From contig JAKIVC010000001.1 in the NCBI GenBank assembly GCA_021647245.1, positions 1-64,000 of the forward strand: 64,000 nt of DNA. The letters run 5' to 3'. A model generated the notes under the pieces. The model saw only the letters and a list, made by a program, of their open reading frames with translations. It made no database searches and was not told the DNA's origin. The position numbers were made by a program, and so were the translations under genes. This DNA is from Gammaproteobacteria bacterium. Its GTDB lineage: Bacteria; Pseudomonadota; Gammaproteobacteria; RBG-16-57-12. Positions 18,876 to 28,135 of the stretch are shown here, piece after piece (the first letter of the stretch is position 1; each line of letters starts with the position of its first letter).

Positions 18876-19466
18876 TTAACGCTTGGTATAAACAAGTTCG
18901 ACACGACGATTAAGCGCCCAAGAGCCTTCATCGTGGCCTCTTTTGGCAGGTCGCTCTTCACCATAACTGATCATGTTAAGCTGTGAAGCGGCCACACCCT
19001 TAAGCGTCAAGTAACGCTTCACCGCACCTGCACGGCGCTCACCCAGTGCAACATTGTATTCGCGGGTGCCGCGCTCATCGGCATGCCCTTCCAGACGGAC
19101 ATGAGCGACTGGGTTAGCGATCAGGTAATCCGCGTGGGCATTCAAGGTCACTTTGTCTTCATCGTTGATGACACTTTGGTCAAAATCAAAGTAAACCACC
19201 TTGCGGGCCAATGGGCTAGCGGGATTATCAAGCGGATGACCCGTGTAGGTGGCAACCGCCTTTTGAGCATTCAGTTTTTCGCTATCAGCACTATTCGCAC
19301 GGCTCGCTGCCGATGTTGATGCATCATCCGTGACCTCAGGCTTCACTTCTTCCACCACGATTAAATCAGGATTCACCACCTCATCAGAGGTATCGCCCGT
19401 AGAGCTACAACCCACCAGCCCACCGGACCCAACTAATAACAACCCCAACAACACACGCTTCATCAT
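18876..19466 (-). CDS. pal: Peptidoglycan-associated lipoprotein Pal
   Basis: Pal is an outer-membrane lipoprotein that anchors the membrane to peptidoglycan and binds TolB. The 196-residue protein has a lipobox (GLVGC, Cys about residue 20), a linker to about residue 80, and an OmpA-like domain with VYFDFDQSVINDED and the diaminopimelate-binding region RLEGHADERGTREYNVALGE. Both domain parts are intact and length is usual. Confidence 0.97.
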   Translation of the reverse strand: MMKRVLLGLLLVGSGGLVGCSSTGDTSDEVVNPDLIVVEEVKPEVTDDASTSAASRANSADSEKLNAQKAVATYTGHPLDNPASPLARKVVYFDFDQSVINDEDKVTLNAHADYLIANPVAHVRLEGHADERGTREYNVALGERRAGAVKRYLTLKGVAASQLNMISYGEERPAKRGHDEGSWALNRRVELVYTKR

Positions 19467-19487
19467 ATTCTCCTCAAGCTTTCTAAA

Positions 19488-20807
19488 TTAATTATTAAAG
19501 GGTGCCCATGCAGGTTCACGAATATCACCCTCCTGCATCGCCAAACGCTGTTTTACACTGCCATCAACAGAAACCGCCGCCAACACACCACTATAGCGAT
19601 CTTCTGTTGCATAGATAATCATGCTTCCATTCGGAGAAAAACTGGGTGATTCATCCAATCGCCCATCACTTAAAATCTGCACTGCTCCGGTTGCCATTTC
19701 CATTACTGCCACATTAAATTTCTTATTAGGCCGATGAATAAAAGTTAACAGCTTACCATCTGGTGAAAATGAAGCACGCGCATTATAGCGCCCTTCGAAC
19801 GTAACACGCTTGATGCTTTTATCAGAGAGGTGATACTGATAAATATGTGGATTCCCCCCTCGATCTGACGTAAAGACGATACTCTTCCCATCCGGTGCCC
19901 AGCTCGGTTCGGTATCAATTGCATAGTTCTTTGTTATACGTTGTAATTTGTTCGATGCCAAGTCCAAGATGTAAATATCCGGGTTGGTGCCCTTGGAAAG
20001 GGTTAGTGCCAACTGTTTACCATCAGGCGACCATGCCGGAGCGCCGTTAATCCCCTGATGATTGCTGACCATGCGCCGCTGCCCTGTAGCCACCTCCTGA
20101 ACGAAAATAGCTGAACTCCCGTTGCTCTCATACGAGACATAGGCGACCCACTCACCATTGGGTGCCCATGAGGGTGACATGATCGGTTCACTGGAGGTCA
20201 ATATTTTTTGCGGGCCGTAACCATCAATATCTGAAACCTGTAGAGAGTATAAATCACGGTTACCCGGCTTAGGCTCTGCAACCACGTACATAATGCGTGT
20301 ACTAAATGCCCCTTTTTCGCCGGTTAACACCTCATAAACCAAGTCGCTGATCTGGTGAGCCGCGCCACGCAAGCGATCCTCGGTCACATTACGTAGAATA
20401 ACGCCCTCCATCTGCTCAGATTTGAAGACATCAAACAGTTGAAATTGAATATCAAAATAACCCGCCTCGCGACTACTCACCTTGCCAATCAGCAGGTACG
20501 GGACATCCAACAGACGCCAGTCACGAAAGTTCACTTCATGCCCTTCATGGGGCTGGGTAATGAAGTCCTTCTCACTCACCGACTTAAAGCGACCGCTGCG
20601 AATCAGGTCGGCCTGCACAATAGCAGAAACATCCTGGGGAAGAAGGACATTGGGCGCCATGCCAAAGGGCACCACGGCAATGGGCAGCGCGCCACTCACA
20701 CCTTGGGTAATTTCAATGGTCATGGCGGCACGGGTCTGTGAGGTCGCCAAGAGCAGAAACGACATCAACACCAGGTAGGAAAATATTTTTGTCAGGCTAT
20801 TCATCAC
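19488..20807 (-). CDS. tolB: Tol-Pal system beta-propeller protein TolB
   Basis: TolB is a periplasmic protein that binds Pal and is pulled by TolA. The 439-residue protein has a signal peptide cleaved near ATSQTRA/AM (about residue 27), an N-terminal anticodon-binding-like domain (about 35-170), and a C-terminal six-bladed propeller. The WSPDGKQLALTLSKG-type repeats (PSWAPNGEW, PAWSPDGKQ, PSWAPDGKS, ASFSPDGKL, PSFSPNGSM) are clear. ATG 20807 or the adjacent ATG 20804 is the start. It follows tolA by 11 bases. Confidence 0.97.
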   Translation of the reverse strand: MMNSLTKIFSYLVLMSFLLLATSQTRAAMTIEITQGVSGALPIAVVPFGMAPNVLLPQDVSAIVQADLIRSGRFKSVSEKDFITQPHEGHEVNFRDWRLLDVPYLLIGKVSSREAGYFDIQFQLFDVFKSEQMEGVILRNVTEDRLRGAAHQISDLVYEVLTGEKGAFSTRIMYVVAEPKPGNRDLYSLQVSDIDGYGPQKILTSSEPIMSPSWAPNGEWVAYVSYESNGSSAIFVQEVATGQRRMVSNHQGINGAPAWSPDGKQLALTLSKGTNPDIYILDLASNKLQRITKNYAIDTEPSWAPDGKSIVFTSDRGGNPHIYQYHLSDKSIKRVTFEGRYNARASFSPDGKLLTFIHRPNKKFNVAVMEMATGAVQILSDGRLDESPSFSPNGSMIIYATEDRYSGVLAAVSVDGSVKQRLAMQEGDIREPAWAPFNN

Positions 20808-20818
20808 GGTAAATTTGG

Positions 20819-21802
20819 TTACTCTTGTGGGTCAAATAGAAAACGAATTTCACGAAAATGCTCAAACATAGTGGCATCTGCCGGTAGCGGAAGTGGCTCA
20901 GCACTTCGAACCGCCACCTCAACGGAGCGATCAAACACTTGATTGCCACTGCTTTTTACAATCTGTACCAGCGCCACACCACCACCCGGTATCATCTTAA
21001 CCAACACCTCACAAACCAGGTTATCAGCGATACTGGCTGGTTTTCGCCATTTACTCTCGACTTTTTGTGCGATTAACAGTTTATAACGATCCACCTCATT
21101 TTGTACTTTTTTAGTACGCTCCGCAGCCAGTGCTTGCTGCTCAGCCTCCAGCTGTTGACGCATGCGTTGCGTCTCTTCTGCACGGCGTGCCTGCTCTTCT
21201 GCCTTACGGCGCTGCTGCTCTTTTTGCTGCGCCTCTAGCTCGGCTTGACGCTCAGCCTCTTCAGCCAGGCGGCGCTGCTCTGCGGCTCGCCTCTTATCCT
21301 CTTCAATACGCTGCACCTCCTGAGCTCGCTGCTGTTCCAATGCCGCCTCTTTGGTACGTAGCGCCTCAGCATGGCGCTGTTGTTCGGCCGCTTTGCGTGC
21401 CGCCTCCTCGTCCTGGCGCTGCTTTTCTGCCTCTTTGCGGCGCTGCTCCGCCTTGCGGGCAGCTTGCTGCTCTTGTTTGCGCTTGGCCTCAGCCTCCTTC
21501 AGACGACGCTCTTCCATTTTTCGTTTCCGTTCTGCCTCATCTGCCAGGCGCTTCTGCTCCGTCAGTCGCCGCTGCGCTGCCTCTGCCTGCTGCTGCTTAT
21601 CCTTCTCATGCGCCTCAAGCTTACGCAGCTCCTGCTGAATTTTGGCCTCATCAACGACCATCGCCTGAACAACTGCAACGGTTTCAGGTTTGGGCATTGG
21701 ACTCTCAATTTCAACACCATAAAGCAGCAGCCCAGCAAGCATAAGGTGCATCAACAGAGAGCCAATAAAAAGCAGTGGATGCTTGGCGATTTCACTCAAC
21801 AT
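20819..21802 (-). CDS. tolA: Tol-Pal system inner-membrane protein TolA
   Basis: TolA spans the periplasm and connects TolQR proton flow to TolB/Pal. The 327-residue protein has one membrane helix (about residues 12-30) and a very long charged helix (about 55-230) rich in Lys/Arg/Glu/Gln/Ala with repeats such as RKAEQRRKEAEKQRQ. The globular C-terminal domain has the CEVLVKMIPGGGVALVQIVKSSG pattern of domain III. The repetitive helix generates long spurious open frames on the other strand (21130-21808), which I do not count as genes. Confidence 0.96.
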   Translation of the reverse strand: MLSEIAKHPLLFIGSLLMHLMLAGLLLYGVEIESPMPKPETVAVVQAMVVDEAKIQQELRKLEAHEKDKQQQAEAAQRRLTEQKRLADEAERKRKMEERRLKEAEAKRKQEQQAARKAEQRRKEAEKQRQDEEAARKAAEQQRHAEALRTKEAALEQQRAQEVQRIEEDKRRAAEQRRLAEEAERQAELEAQQKEQQRRKAEEQARRAEETQRMRQQLEAEQQALAAERTKKVQNEVDRYKLLIAQKVESKWRKPASIADNLVCEVLVKMIPGGGVALVQIVKSSGNQVFDRSVEVAVRSAEPLPLPADATMFEHFREIRFLFDPQE

Positions 21803-21804
21803 GG

Positions 21805-22236
21805 TTAGTTATCTGACTCGGTTACAAGGCCAACACTCGGCGCTCCTGCGGCTTGCAGACGTGTCATGGCGCGCACCACATCACCATAACTGGCATTGCG
21901 ATCACCTCGTACCATAACCGGTGTCTGCGGATTGCGGCGCAGCACGGCGGCAACACGGGCCATCATCACATCCGCATCCACCGCTTCCTCTTCGTCACCG
22001 ACACTTAGGTAGTACAACCCCTGATGATCAATCGTCAACACCAGCGGATCACTCTCATCCGGCACTATAGGCTCCGCGCTCGCCTGGGGTAGGTCAACCT
22101 TTACCCCTTGTGCAAGCAGTGGAGCGGTGATCATAAAAATAACTAATAACACCAGCATAACGTCGATGTAGGGGACGATATTAATTTCAGCCATCGCCCG
22201 ACGTTTTATCGGTTTGCGAATGGGGCCTGCGCTCAT
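21805..22236 (-). CDS. tolR: Tol-Pal system protein TolR
   Basis: TolR is the ExbD-like subunit of the proton-driven TolQR motor. The 143-residue protein has one N-terminal membrane helix with the essential Asp in NIVPYIDVMLVLLVIFM (about residue 26) and a periplasmic domain ending in GAPSVGLVTE. Its start overlaps the end of tolQ by 4 bases; tolA starts 2 bases after it. Confidence 0.97.
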   Translation of the reverse strand: MSAGPIRKPIKRRAMAEINIVPYIDVMLVLLVIFMITAPLLAQGVKVDLPQASAEPIVPDESDPLVLTIDHQGLYYLSVGDEEEAVDADVMMARVAAVLRRNPQTPVMVRGDRNASYGDVVRAMTRLQAAGAPSVGLVTESDN

Positions 22237-22907
22237 GAGCTATACGCCTGACGATGTAACAGCGAGTAAAACTCCTCCATAAAGTTTTCATACTGATTGT
22301 TGATACGGTCAACCTGATTGACATAACGATTGTATGCAATCACCGCAGGAATAGCGGCAAATAGCCCTAGTGCGGTGGCAATCAGCGCCTCGGCAATACC
22401 CGGCGCAACCATCGCCAACGTGGCATTATTAGCGGAGCCTAACGCCCGAAAAGAGTTCATTATTCCCCAAACGGTACCAAACAGGCCGATGTAGGGGCTA
22501 GTGGATGCAACCGTGGCCAAAAATGGTAGTTGTGACTCCAGCTCATCAAGCTCACGGGAGAGCGCCACCCGCATCCGGCGCTGGCACGCTTCCAGCTCTG
22601 CCTCAGGATTGCTTCCCGCGCTGCTTTTTTGACGCATAAACTCGCGGTAACCCACTTCAAAAATGGCCGCCATACCGCTGTTTTTTTCATTCGCACAGAG
22701 GCCCTTGTAGAGCTCGGTAATATCACTACCCGACCAGAATTGATCTTCAAATTGTTTAGCCTCTCGTTGTGCCTTTCGAATCGATTGACCCTTGCGAAAG
22801 ATGATAAACCACGACATTACCGATGCCAGCAACAGCAGTAGCATCACCAGCTGCACAACCACGCTGGCCTGGGTAATCAGGTGTATAAATGACATATCAG
22901 TTGCCAT
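22233..22907 (-). CDS. tolQ: Tol-Pal system protein TolQ
   Basis: TolQ is the ExbB/MotA-like channel subunit of the Tol motor. The 224-residue protein has three membrane helices: about 15-40, then FLATVASTSPYIGLFGTVWGIM near 130, then IAEALIATALGLFAAIPAVIAYN near 170, with the conserved Thr and polar residues present. ybgC, which often leads this operon, is absent here; ruvB lies 62 bases upstream instead. Confidence 0.97.
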   Translation of the reverse strand: MATDMSFIHLITQASVVVQLVMLLLLLASVMSWFIIFRKGQSIRKAQREAKQFEDQFWSGSDITELYKGLCANEKNSGMAAIFEVGYREFMRQKSSAGSNPEAELEACQRRMRVALSRELDELESQLPFLATVASTSPYIGLFGTVWGIMNSFRALGSANNATLAMVAPGIAEALIATALGLFAAIPAVIAYNRYVNQVDRINNQYENFMEEFYSLLHRQAYSS

Positions 22908-22969
22908 TAAAAATCTCCAAACTCATCTTGAGGGGTAAAAATAACACTCATTAATATAGCACCCCACTT

Positions 22970-24010
22970 TTAGTGACTACCATTACACCCATCCACAGCA
23001 AACTCTCGATTCGGCAGCAGGCCAAAATGGAGATAAGCCGCCCGGCTGACAATGCGCCCACGGGGTGTCCGCATAATAAAACCTTGCTGAATCAGATAGG
23101 GCTCCAATACATCCTCAATCGTACCACGCTCTTCGCCAATGGCTGCCGCCAAGTTATCCAGCCCCACCGGGCCGCCTTCAAACTTTTCGATAATCGCCAG
23201 CATCAGCTTACGATCCATCATATCAAAGCCTTCGTCATCCACATCCAGCATCTCTAGGGCCAACTGGGCGACTGATTTATCAATCGTCCCATCGCCCTTC
23301 ACCTGGGCATAATCACGCACCCGGCGCAGCAGTCGATTGGCGATTCGAGGGGTTCCCCGAGCGCGCCGGGCGATTTCAGCCGCACCTTCCGGTGCCATCT
23401 CAATACCCAGAATAGCCGCCGAACGGCCCACAATATAAGAGAGGTCCTTAACCGAATAGAACTCCAGACGCTGCACAATTCCAAAACGATCCCGCAGTGG
23501 AGAGGTCAGCAACCCTGCCCGGGTGGTTGCACCCACTAGCGTAAAGGGCGGCAAATCCAATTTAATTGAACGCGCTGCTGGCCCCTCACCGATCATGATA
23601 TCAAGCTGGAAATCCTCCATAGCCGGATAGAGAATCTCCTCCACAATGGGCGATAGGCGATGTATTTCATCAATAAAGAGCACATCATGGGGTTCAAGGT
23701 TTGTCAGCATCGCAGCCAAATCGCCGGGACGCTCCAGCACCGGCCCCGATGTTTGGCGAATATGCACCCCCATCTCACTGGCAATAATATTGGAGAGAGT
23801 GGTTTTACCCAGCCCAGGCGGGCCAAAAATCAAAACATGATCAAGAGACTCCGCACGCCCCTTTGCCGCCGAGATGAAAATCTCCATCTGCTCACGCACA
23901 ACAGGTTGCCCCACATAGTCGGCCAGCTTTACCGGGCGAATTGCGCGGTCTACCCGCTCCTCTTCATTGACTTTTGGGGCCGCGCTGATTAGACGATCGG
24001 TCTCAATCAT
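22970..24010 (-). CDS. ruvB: Holliday junction helicase RuvB
   Basis: RuvB is the AAA+ motor for branch migration at Holliday junctions. The 346-residue protein has Walker [10 protein letters not shown] near residue 65, Walker [10 protein letters not shown] near 115, sensor [10 protein letters not shown] near 160, and a C-terminal winged helix with [10 protein letters not shown]. It follows ruvA by 6 bases. Length and motifs are normal. Confidence 0.98.
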   Translation of the reverse strand: MIETDRLISAAPKVNEEERVDRAIRPVKLADYVGQPVVREQMEIFISAAKGRAESLDHVLIFGPPGLGKTTLSNIIASEMGVHIRQTSGPVLERPGDLAAMLTNLEPHDVLFIDEIHRLSPIVEEILYPAMEDFQLDIMIGEGPAARSIKLDLPPFTLVGATTRAGLLTSPLRDRFGIVQRLEFYSVKDLSYIVGRSAAILGIEMAPEGAAEIARRARGTPRIANRLLRRVRDYAQVKGDGTIDKSVAQLALEMLDVDDEGFDMMDRKLMLAIIEKFEGGPVGLDNLAAAIGEERGTIEDVLEPYLIQQGFIMRTPRGRIVSRAAYLHFGLLPNREFAVDGCNGSH

Positions 24011-24016
24011 AATCGA

Positions 24017-24634
24017 TCACTTCTTCACCGATGATTGCAGTGATGCTCGAATAATATCCTCACTGGATTTACCATCAGTATCAAGCGACTTGATAAGGCG
24101 GCTCGCTTCCTGAGGCTTGTAGCCCAGCGCAATCAGCGCCGAGAGCGCCTCTTTAGCCGGATCTTCCACAGAGGGTGTACGGGTGTTGGGGTTAGCTGAA
24201 TTCCCGAGTGACTCCAGGTCACCTCCCTGCCAATCCTTAAACCGGTCTCGCATTTCAATAATCAGCCGTTCAGCGGTTTTTTTGCCGATGCCCGGCAAGC
24301 GCACCAGCGTGGCGGCATCCTCATCGCGCACACAGCGCACAAAATCATCGGCCGCAATACCCGAAAGAATGGTCAATGCCAACTTAGCCCCTACCCCGTT
24401 CACCTTAATCAGCGTACGAAACAGGGTGCGCTCTTCAAGTGAAGCAAAGCCGTAAAGCAGCTGGGCATCCTCACGCACCACCATATGAGTATGCAGCACA
24501 ACCGCCTCACCCAGCGCGGGCAGCTGATAAACCGTGCTCATCGGCGCATTCACCTCATACCCCACACCCTGCACATCCACCAGCAGCTCAGGCGCCTGCT
24601 TTGCGACTAAAATACCCTGTAATCGACCTATCAT
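24017..24634 (-). CDS. ruvA: Holliday junction protein RuvA
   Basis: RuvA binds Holliday junctions and loads RuvB. The 205-residue protein has an OB domain (1-65, [13 protein letters not shown]), two helix-hairpin-helix motifs (VNGVGAKLALTILSG near 78 and LPGIGKKTAERLIIEM near 113), and a C-terminal RuvB-binding domain (ALSALIALGYKPQEA) after a short linker. Its ATG overlaps the ruvC stop (TAATG). Confidence 0.97.
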   Translation of the reverse strand: MIGRLQGILVAKQAPELLVDVQGVGYEVNAPMSTVYQLPALGEAVVLHTHMVVREDAQLLYGFASLEERTLFRTLIKVNGVGAKLALTILSGIAADDFVRCVRDEDAATLVRLPGIGKKTAERLIIEMRDRFKDWQGGDLESLGNSANPNTRTPSVEDPAKEALSALIALGYKPQEASRLIKSLDTDGKSSEDIIRASLQSSVKK

Positions 24635-25125
24635 TATCTATTTTTCCCTAATCGTTGCAGCGTACTTTGTGTGTGTGCATGGCAGAGTGCCACCGCCAGC
24701 GCATCGGCGGCGTCTTCCTGGGGCATAGCGGGCAACTTAAGCAACACCATCACCATGTGTTGTACCTGATTTTTTGCCGCACGTCCTTTACCCACAACCG
24801 ATTTCTTAATCTCCGTGGGCGCATACTCATAAACATGCAGCACCTGCTCAAGCACCGCACAAATTGCCGCACCCCGCGCCTGCCCCAGTTTAAGAGCACT
24901 GTCCACATTTTTATGTACAAACACCTTCTCAATGGCCATGCAGTCGGGCTGATAATGCTGGCTAATCTGCCGCACACCATCAAAAACCTCTTTAAGACGC
25001 TGAGGAAACCCAGTTCCGACAACCCTGACACAGCCACTGGTCACATATTGAATACGCCCCTGCGTCACCTCAATAACCCCAAAGCCGGTAATACGAGAGC
25101 CGGGGTCTATTCCAAGAATACGCAC
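24634..25125 (-). CDS. ruvC: Holliday junction resolvase RuvC
   Basis: RuvC is the endonuclease that cuts Holliday junctions symmetrically. From GTG 25125 the protein is 163 residues and starts [19 protein letters not shown] with the first catalytic Asp at residue 7. [10 protein letters not shown] carries a catalytic Glu near 68 and the acidic end [14 protein letters not shown] near 140 completes the site. The longer frame back to 25281 has no family similarity and is not used. A GTG start is inferred from the conserved N-terminus. Confidence 0.96.
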   Translation of the reverse strand: MRILGIDPGSRITGFGVIEVTQGRIQYVTSGCVRVVGTGFPQRLKEVFDGVRQISQHYQPDCMAIEKVFVHKNVDSALKLGQARGAAICAVLEQVLHVYEYAPTEIKKSVVGKGRAAKNQVQHMVMVLLKLPAMPQEDAADALAVALCHAHTQSTLQRLGKNR

Positions 25126-25201
25126 TACAGCGACACTGAATACAGAGTGATCGCAAAAAAGGGAGGGCGCTTGAGCTTGCGTAAAGTCATCATGAATTTC
25201 C

Positions 25202-25960
25202 CTAACCGATCCGGCTTTCCAGATCAGCCAGCACCTGCTCCGAAAAATCAGCATTAGTGTAGACATTTTGCACATCATCAAGTTCTTCGAGCATATCGAT
25301 CAGCCCCATAATTTTCTCCGCATCGTCCAGCTCAAGCACCACCGTCATACTCGGGGTCATGGTAATACCCGCATTTTCAGCTATCAAATTTTCTGCAAGC
25401 ATCGCCTCTTTTACATCCACAAAACTCTCTGGCGTAGTCACCACATCAATCGATCCATCTTCGTGACTCAGCACATCCTCCGCACCTGACTCCAACGCAG
25501 CCTCCATGATTTTATCTTCATCGCTGCCGGCGGAGTAACTCAAAATACCTTGTTTGGTAAACAGATAGGCGACCGAACCATCCGTACCCAGATTGCCGCC
25601 GCGCTTTGTAAACGCGTGGCGCACCTCCGCAACCGTTCGATTACGGTTATCACTCAAGCACTCCACCATCACCGCCACACCAGAGATACCGTACCCCTCA
25701 TAGAGAATCTCTTCGAAATTCTCACCATCAACATCACCACTTCCCCGCTTTGTAGCGCGTTCAATGGTATCGCGGGTCATATTTTGGCCTAAGGCTTTAT
25801 CAATCGCGGTACGCAGTCGAGGGTTGGTTGCCGGATCGCCGCCACCCGCCTTAGCCGCAACCGTAATTTCACGAATAAGCTTGGTAAAAATTTTACCGCG
25901 CTTAGCATCTTGAGCGCCCTTGCGGTGGCGAATATTCGCCCACTTACTATGACCTGCCAT
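25202..25960 (-). CDS. yebC: YebC/PmpR family regulatory protein
   Basis: This family member has 252 residues. It opens with [22 protein letters not shown], the family signature. Members bind DNA as regulators and/or help ribosomes translate proline stretches, depending on the type. The Gly/Asp-rich [16 protein letters not shown] lies near residue 88. It heads the yebC-ruvCAB unit, the order usual in gammaproteobacteria; the promoter must lie in 25961-26130. Confidence 0.96.
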   Translation of the reverse strand: MAGHSKWANIRHRKGAQDAKRGKIFTKLIREITVAAKAGGGDPATNPRLRTAIDKALGQNMTRDTIERATKRGSGDVDGENFEEILYEGYGISGVAVMVECLSDNRNRTVAEVRHAFTKRGGNLGTDGSVAYLFTKQGILSYSAGSDEDKIMEAALESGAEDVLSHEDGSIDVVTTPESFVDVKEAMLAENLIAENAGITMTPSMTVVLELDDAEKIMGLIDMLEELDDVQNVYTNADFSEQVLADLESRIG

Positions 25961-26128
25961 ATCCTACCTACCGTCCAGTAAAAATGAATGGCGACAGTCT
26001 ACCACTCCCGCACGGCTCTCAAAAGAGCCAGCTTGCTTTAAAATATCGGCTCTATGTGATTTGTAGTGGGTAGCTCTCCTCGTAGGAGTCCATCTTCAGA
26101 TAGCGATGCTTGGGTGGGGGCAAAGAGG

Positions 26129-26159
26129 CTCACCGGCCCATCGTTTGATGGGGGGTGAG
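26129..26159 (-). terminator. Hairpin after the DUF4382 lipoprotein gene
   Basis: CTCACC-GG-CCCAT-CGTTTG-ATGGG-G-GGTGAG forms an 11-bp interrupted stem 12 bases past the stop codon of the leftward gene. The following T-run on the minus strand is weak (CTCTTT), so termination strength is uncertain. Confidence 0.6.
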
Positions 26160-26170
26160 TGGGTGTGATT

Positions 26171-28042
26171 TTATTGCATGTAAAGCGTCAAGCGCCGTGC
26201 GGTTAGTGAGCCATCACTTTTCAGGTATTCACCGGGTGCTTCTAATCGTTTGACGGTACCGCCACTGCTGAGTACGTTTTTCAGTTCGGTTACAAACGAT
26301 TCAAAGCTCTGGTGCAGGTGGTATGACTCTCCTTGGATAATAACGTAGTGACTCATGCCCGTTTCACCCGCAAGCAGGGTGGGCGGAGCGGCTTGTGTGG
26401 TGAGGTCGATGCGCTCTCCCCGCAGGCTAACGTGGTGAAAACGGCCCACGCCTTCCAAGTTGAGTACCATGCCGTTGTTGTCTAACCGGCTGATAGCACT
26501 GGCTGAGGCGGGTGCCCAGTCAATTACCATCAGCGCGGGTTGTGTGCCTGAGCTGATCAGTGTGTGCGCGGTGAAGTCTGCCGGTGCGGTGCCAAACGGG
26601 GTGACAAAACCGCGCACACGGAGTGGGTCGTTCGGCTTGAGCTGTGTGCTGTCGAGGGTGGCGGTTTCGAGTTCATAGTGTGCGGGATCGGCATCATATT
26701 CGCTGGAGGTGCCGGTGCCAGTAAAGTCAAACGGTGCGATACGGTGCCGGTCGATGGCTTCCAGGTTCATCACTACGCCTTGGTTGTTGTCCACCACGCT
26801 GCCGCTGAGGGTTGTCATCTCTAAATGGACTAAGCCTTCTTGAGCATCCAGTGCCAGTACGGTAGTGATGGAGGGGGTAATTTCTCCAAAGATGGTGACC
26901 CGCGCCCCTACGGAGATGGCGGCAATGTCATGATCTTCCATGGAGAGCTGTTTGGTTACTTTGGTATCCGGGCCGATGGTTACGATGATCTGCTGCCTGT
27001 AGCCAGTACCGCCTCCGCTACGAATCAGCGTAGCAGCGCGCACTGTCAGATACTCTCCATTTCGAGAAGTAACATTGCCTTTTACTACGCTCTGCTCGCC
27101 TCCCGGTACGCTGCGCCCCGCATAGACTTCACGCGCTTCGAACTGGCGAGGGTTGAGTGTCAGGTCGCCCAGGGCAATGGTGGCGGTGAAGCGCTCTTTT
27201 AATGCTAGCATCTGTAAGCCACGCTCGCCTTTATACATCTCTCCATCGATCTGAAAGATGGTTTCATCTGTGGTTTTTACGGTTAACTCCCCAAAGTCGC
27301 CGCGATGACGGCTTGAGAGCCGTTGATGGAAGGGGCGCAGATAGATCTGATAGCTGCTATCGGCCAGGTCAACATGCTGTAGCGGACCACGAACCCGGTG
27401 TGGTTTGTTTTTTTCCAGGTCAATATCGGCCACCAGTACTGGCCTGACTGTGACCACGGGAGCGTCACCTGTGAAGTCGGTTTGATGTGAGGCGTTGAGG
27501 TCAAAGTCGAGTGTCAGGTGGGAGGGCAGGCCAGGAACAATCAGCAGTGTATTGTGGTCTTCTAGGCGCACCGACAAATCCACGGTACTGTTCAGGGGGG
27601 TGCCCGTTTCATCCCGCAGGTTTTCAGGTGCAACCTGTACTGGCACACCGTTGCCATCTTCTACCCAGATATCGGCGTTGCTGTAGTCTATTGTCAGAGT
27701 GCCTTTAACGTAGACGCCTGAGGGCAAGGTGGCCGCAGTGAGAAGCTCACTCATGTCGACATATTGGGCAAAGTCTACCCGTGTCGTGATGGGTAGGGTT
27801 TCGATGACGGTGCCGTCAGCTTTTTGTAGGCTGATGGCGGTCACATCAACGGTGTATGAGCTAAAATCCCCTTCGGCATCGGTGAGGCTAATGTAGAGCT
27901 CGCCATCGCCGCTACTGACATCGGATCCGCTATCGTTACAGCCACTGAGTATGAGCACCAGGCTGAGTAGTAGCGCCATGAGTCCATGGCGAATGGCCAA
28001 GGTTGGTTGATATTTTGATCGCTCTATTTTTTCACTGTTCAT
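26171..28042 (-). CDS. DUF4382/DUF5666-type lipoprotein
   Basis: This is a 623-residue exported lipoprotein. A signal ends in the lipobox LILSGC (Cys about residue 35) followed by a Ser/Asp/Gly spacer. A DUF4382 domain (about 45-200, GELYISLTDAEGDFSSYTVDV) comes next. Several DUF5666-like beta repeats fill the rest: VVKGNVTSRNGEYLTV, LSGSVVDNNQGVVMNLE, DPLRVRGFVTPFG. Substrate or partner is unknown. ATG 28042 was chosen because GGAG lies 9 bases upstream. It lies downstream of the ECF-sigma module and may be part of its output, though a 78-base gap separates it from the next gene. Confidence 0.8.
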   Translation of the reverse strand: MNSEKIERSKYQPTLAIRHGLMALLLSLVLILSGCNDSGSDVSSGDGELYISLTDAEGDFSSYTVDVTAISLQKADGTVIETLPITTRVDFAQYVDMSELLTAATLPSGVYVKGTLTIDYSNADIWVEDGNGVPVQVAPENLRDETGTPLNSTVDLSVRLEDHNTLLIVPGLPSHLTLDFDLNASHQTDFTGDAPVVTVRPVLVADIDLEKNKPHRVRGPLQHVDLADSSYQIYLRPFHQRLSSRHRGDFGELTVKTTDETIFQIDGEMYKGERGLQMLALKERFTATIALGDLTLNPRQFEAREVYAGRSVPGGEQSVVKGNVTSRNGEYLTVRAATLIRSGGGTGYRQQIIVTIGPDTKVTKQLSMEDHDIAAISVGARVTIFGEITPSITTVLALDAQEGLVHLEMTTLSGSVVDNNQGVVMNLEAIDRHRIAPFDFTGTGTSSEYDADPAHYELETATLDSTQLKPNDPLRVRGFVTPFGTAPADFTAHTLISSGTQPALMVIDWAPASASAISRLDNNGMVLNLEGVGRFHHVSLRGERIDLTTQAAPPTLLAGETGMSHYVIIQGESYHLHQSFESFVTELKNVLSSGGTVKRLEAPGEYLKSDGSLTARRLTLYMQ

Positions 28043-28135
28043 TGTCACGCTCTCCACGTTGTCTGGCTATCAACGGCTATAACGCACGACGTGTGAATCG
28101 GTTGACACCTCGTTGTACTAACAAGTGAATACCAT

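Noticed and set aside
21130-21808. Long open frames on the plus strand opposite tolA
   Set aside because: They arise from the repetitive Lys/Glu/Ala/Gln codons of the TolA helix; composition is Pro/Ala- or Leu/Cys-rich low-complexity and there is no ribosome site.
25126-25281. N-terminal extension of ruvC
   Set aside because: RuvC homologues start at MRILGIDPG; the extension overlaps the yebC end and has no similarity.
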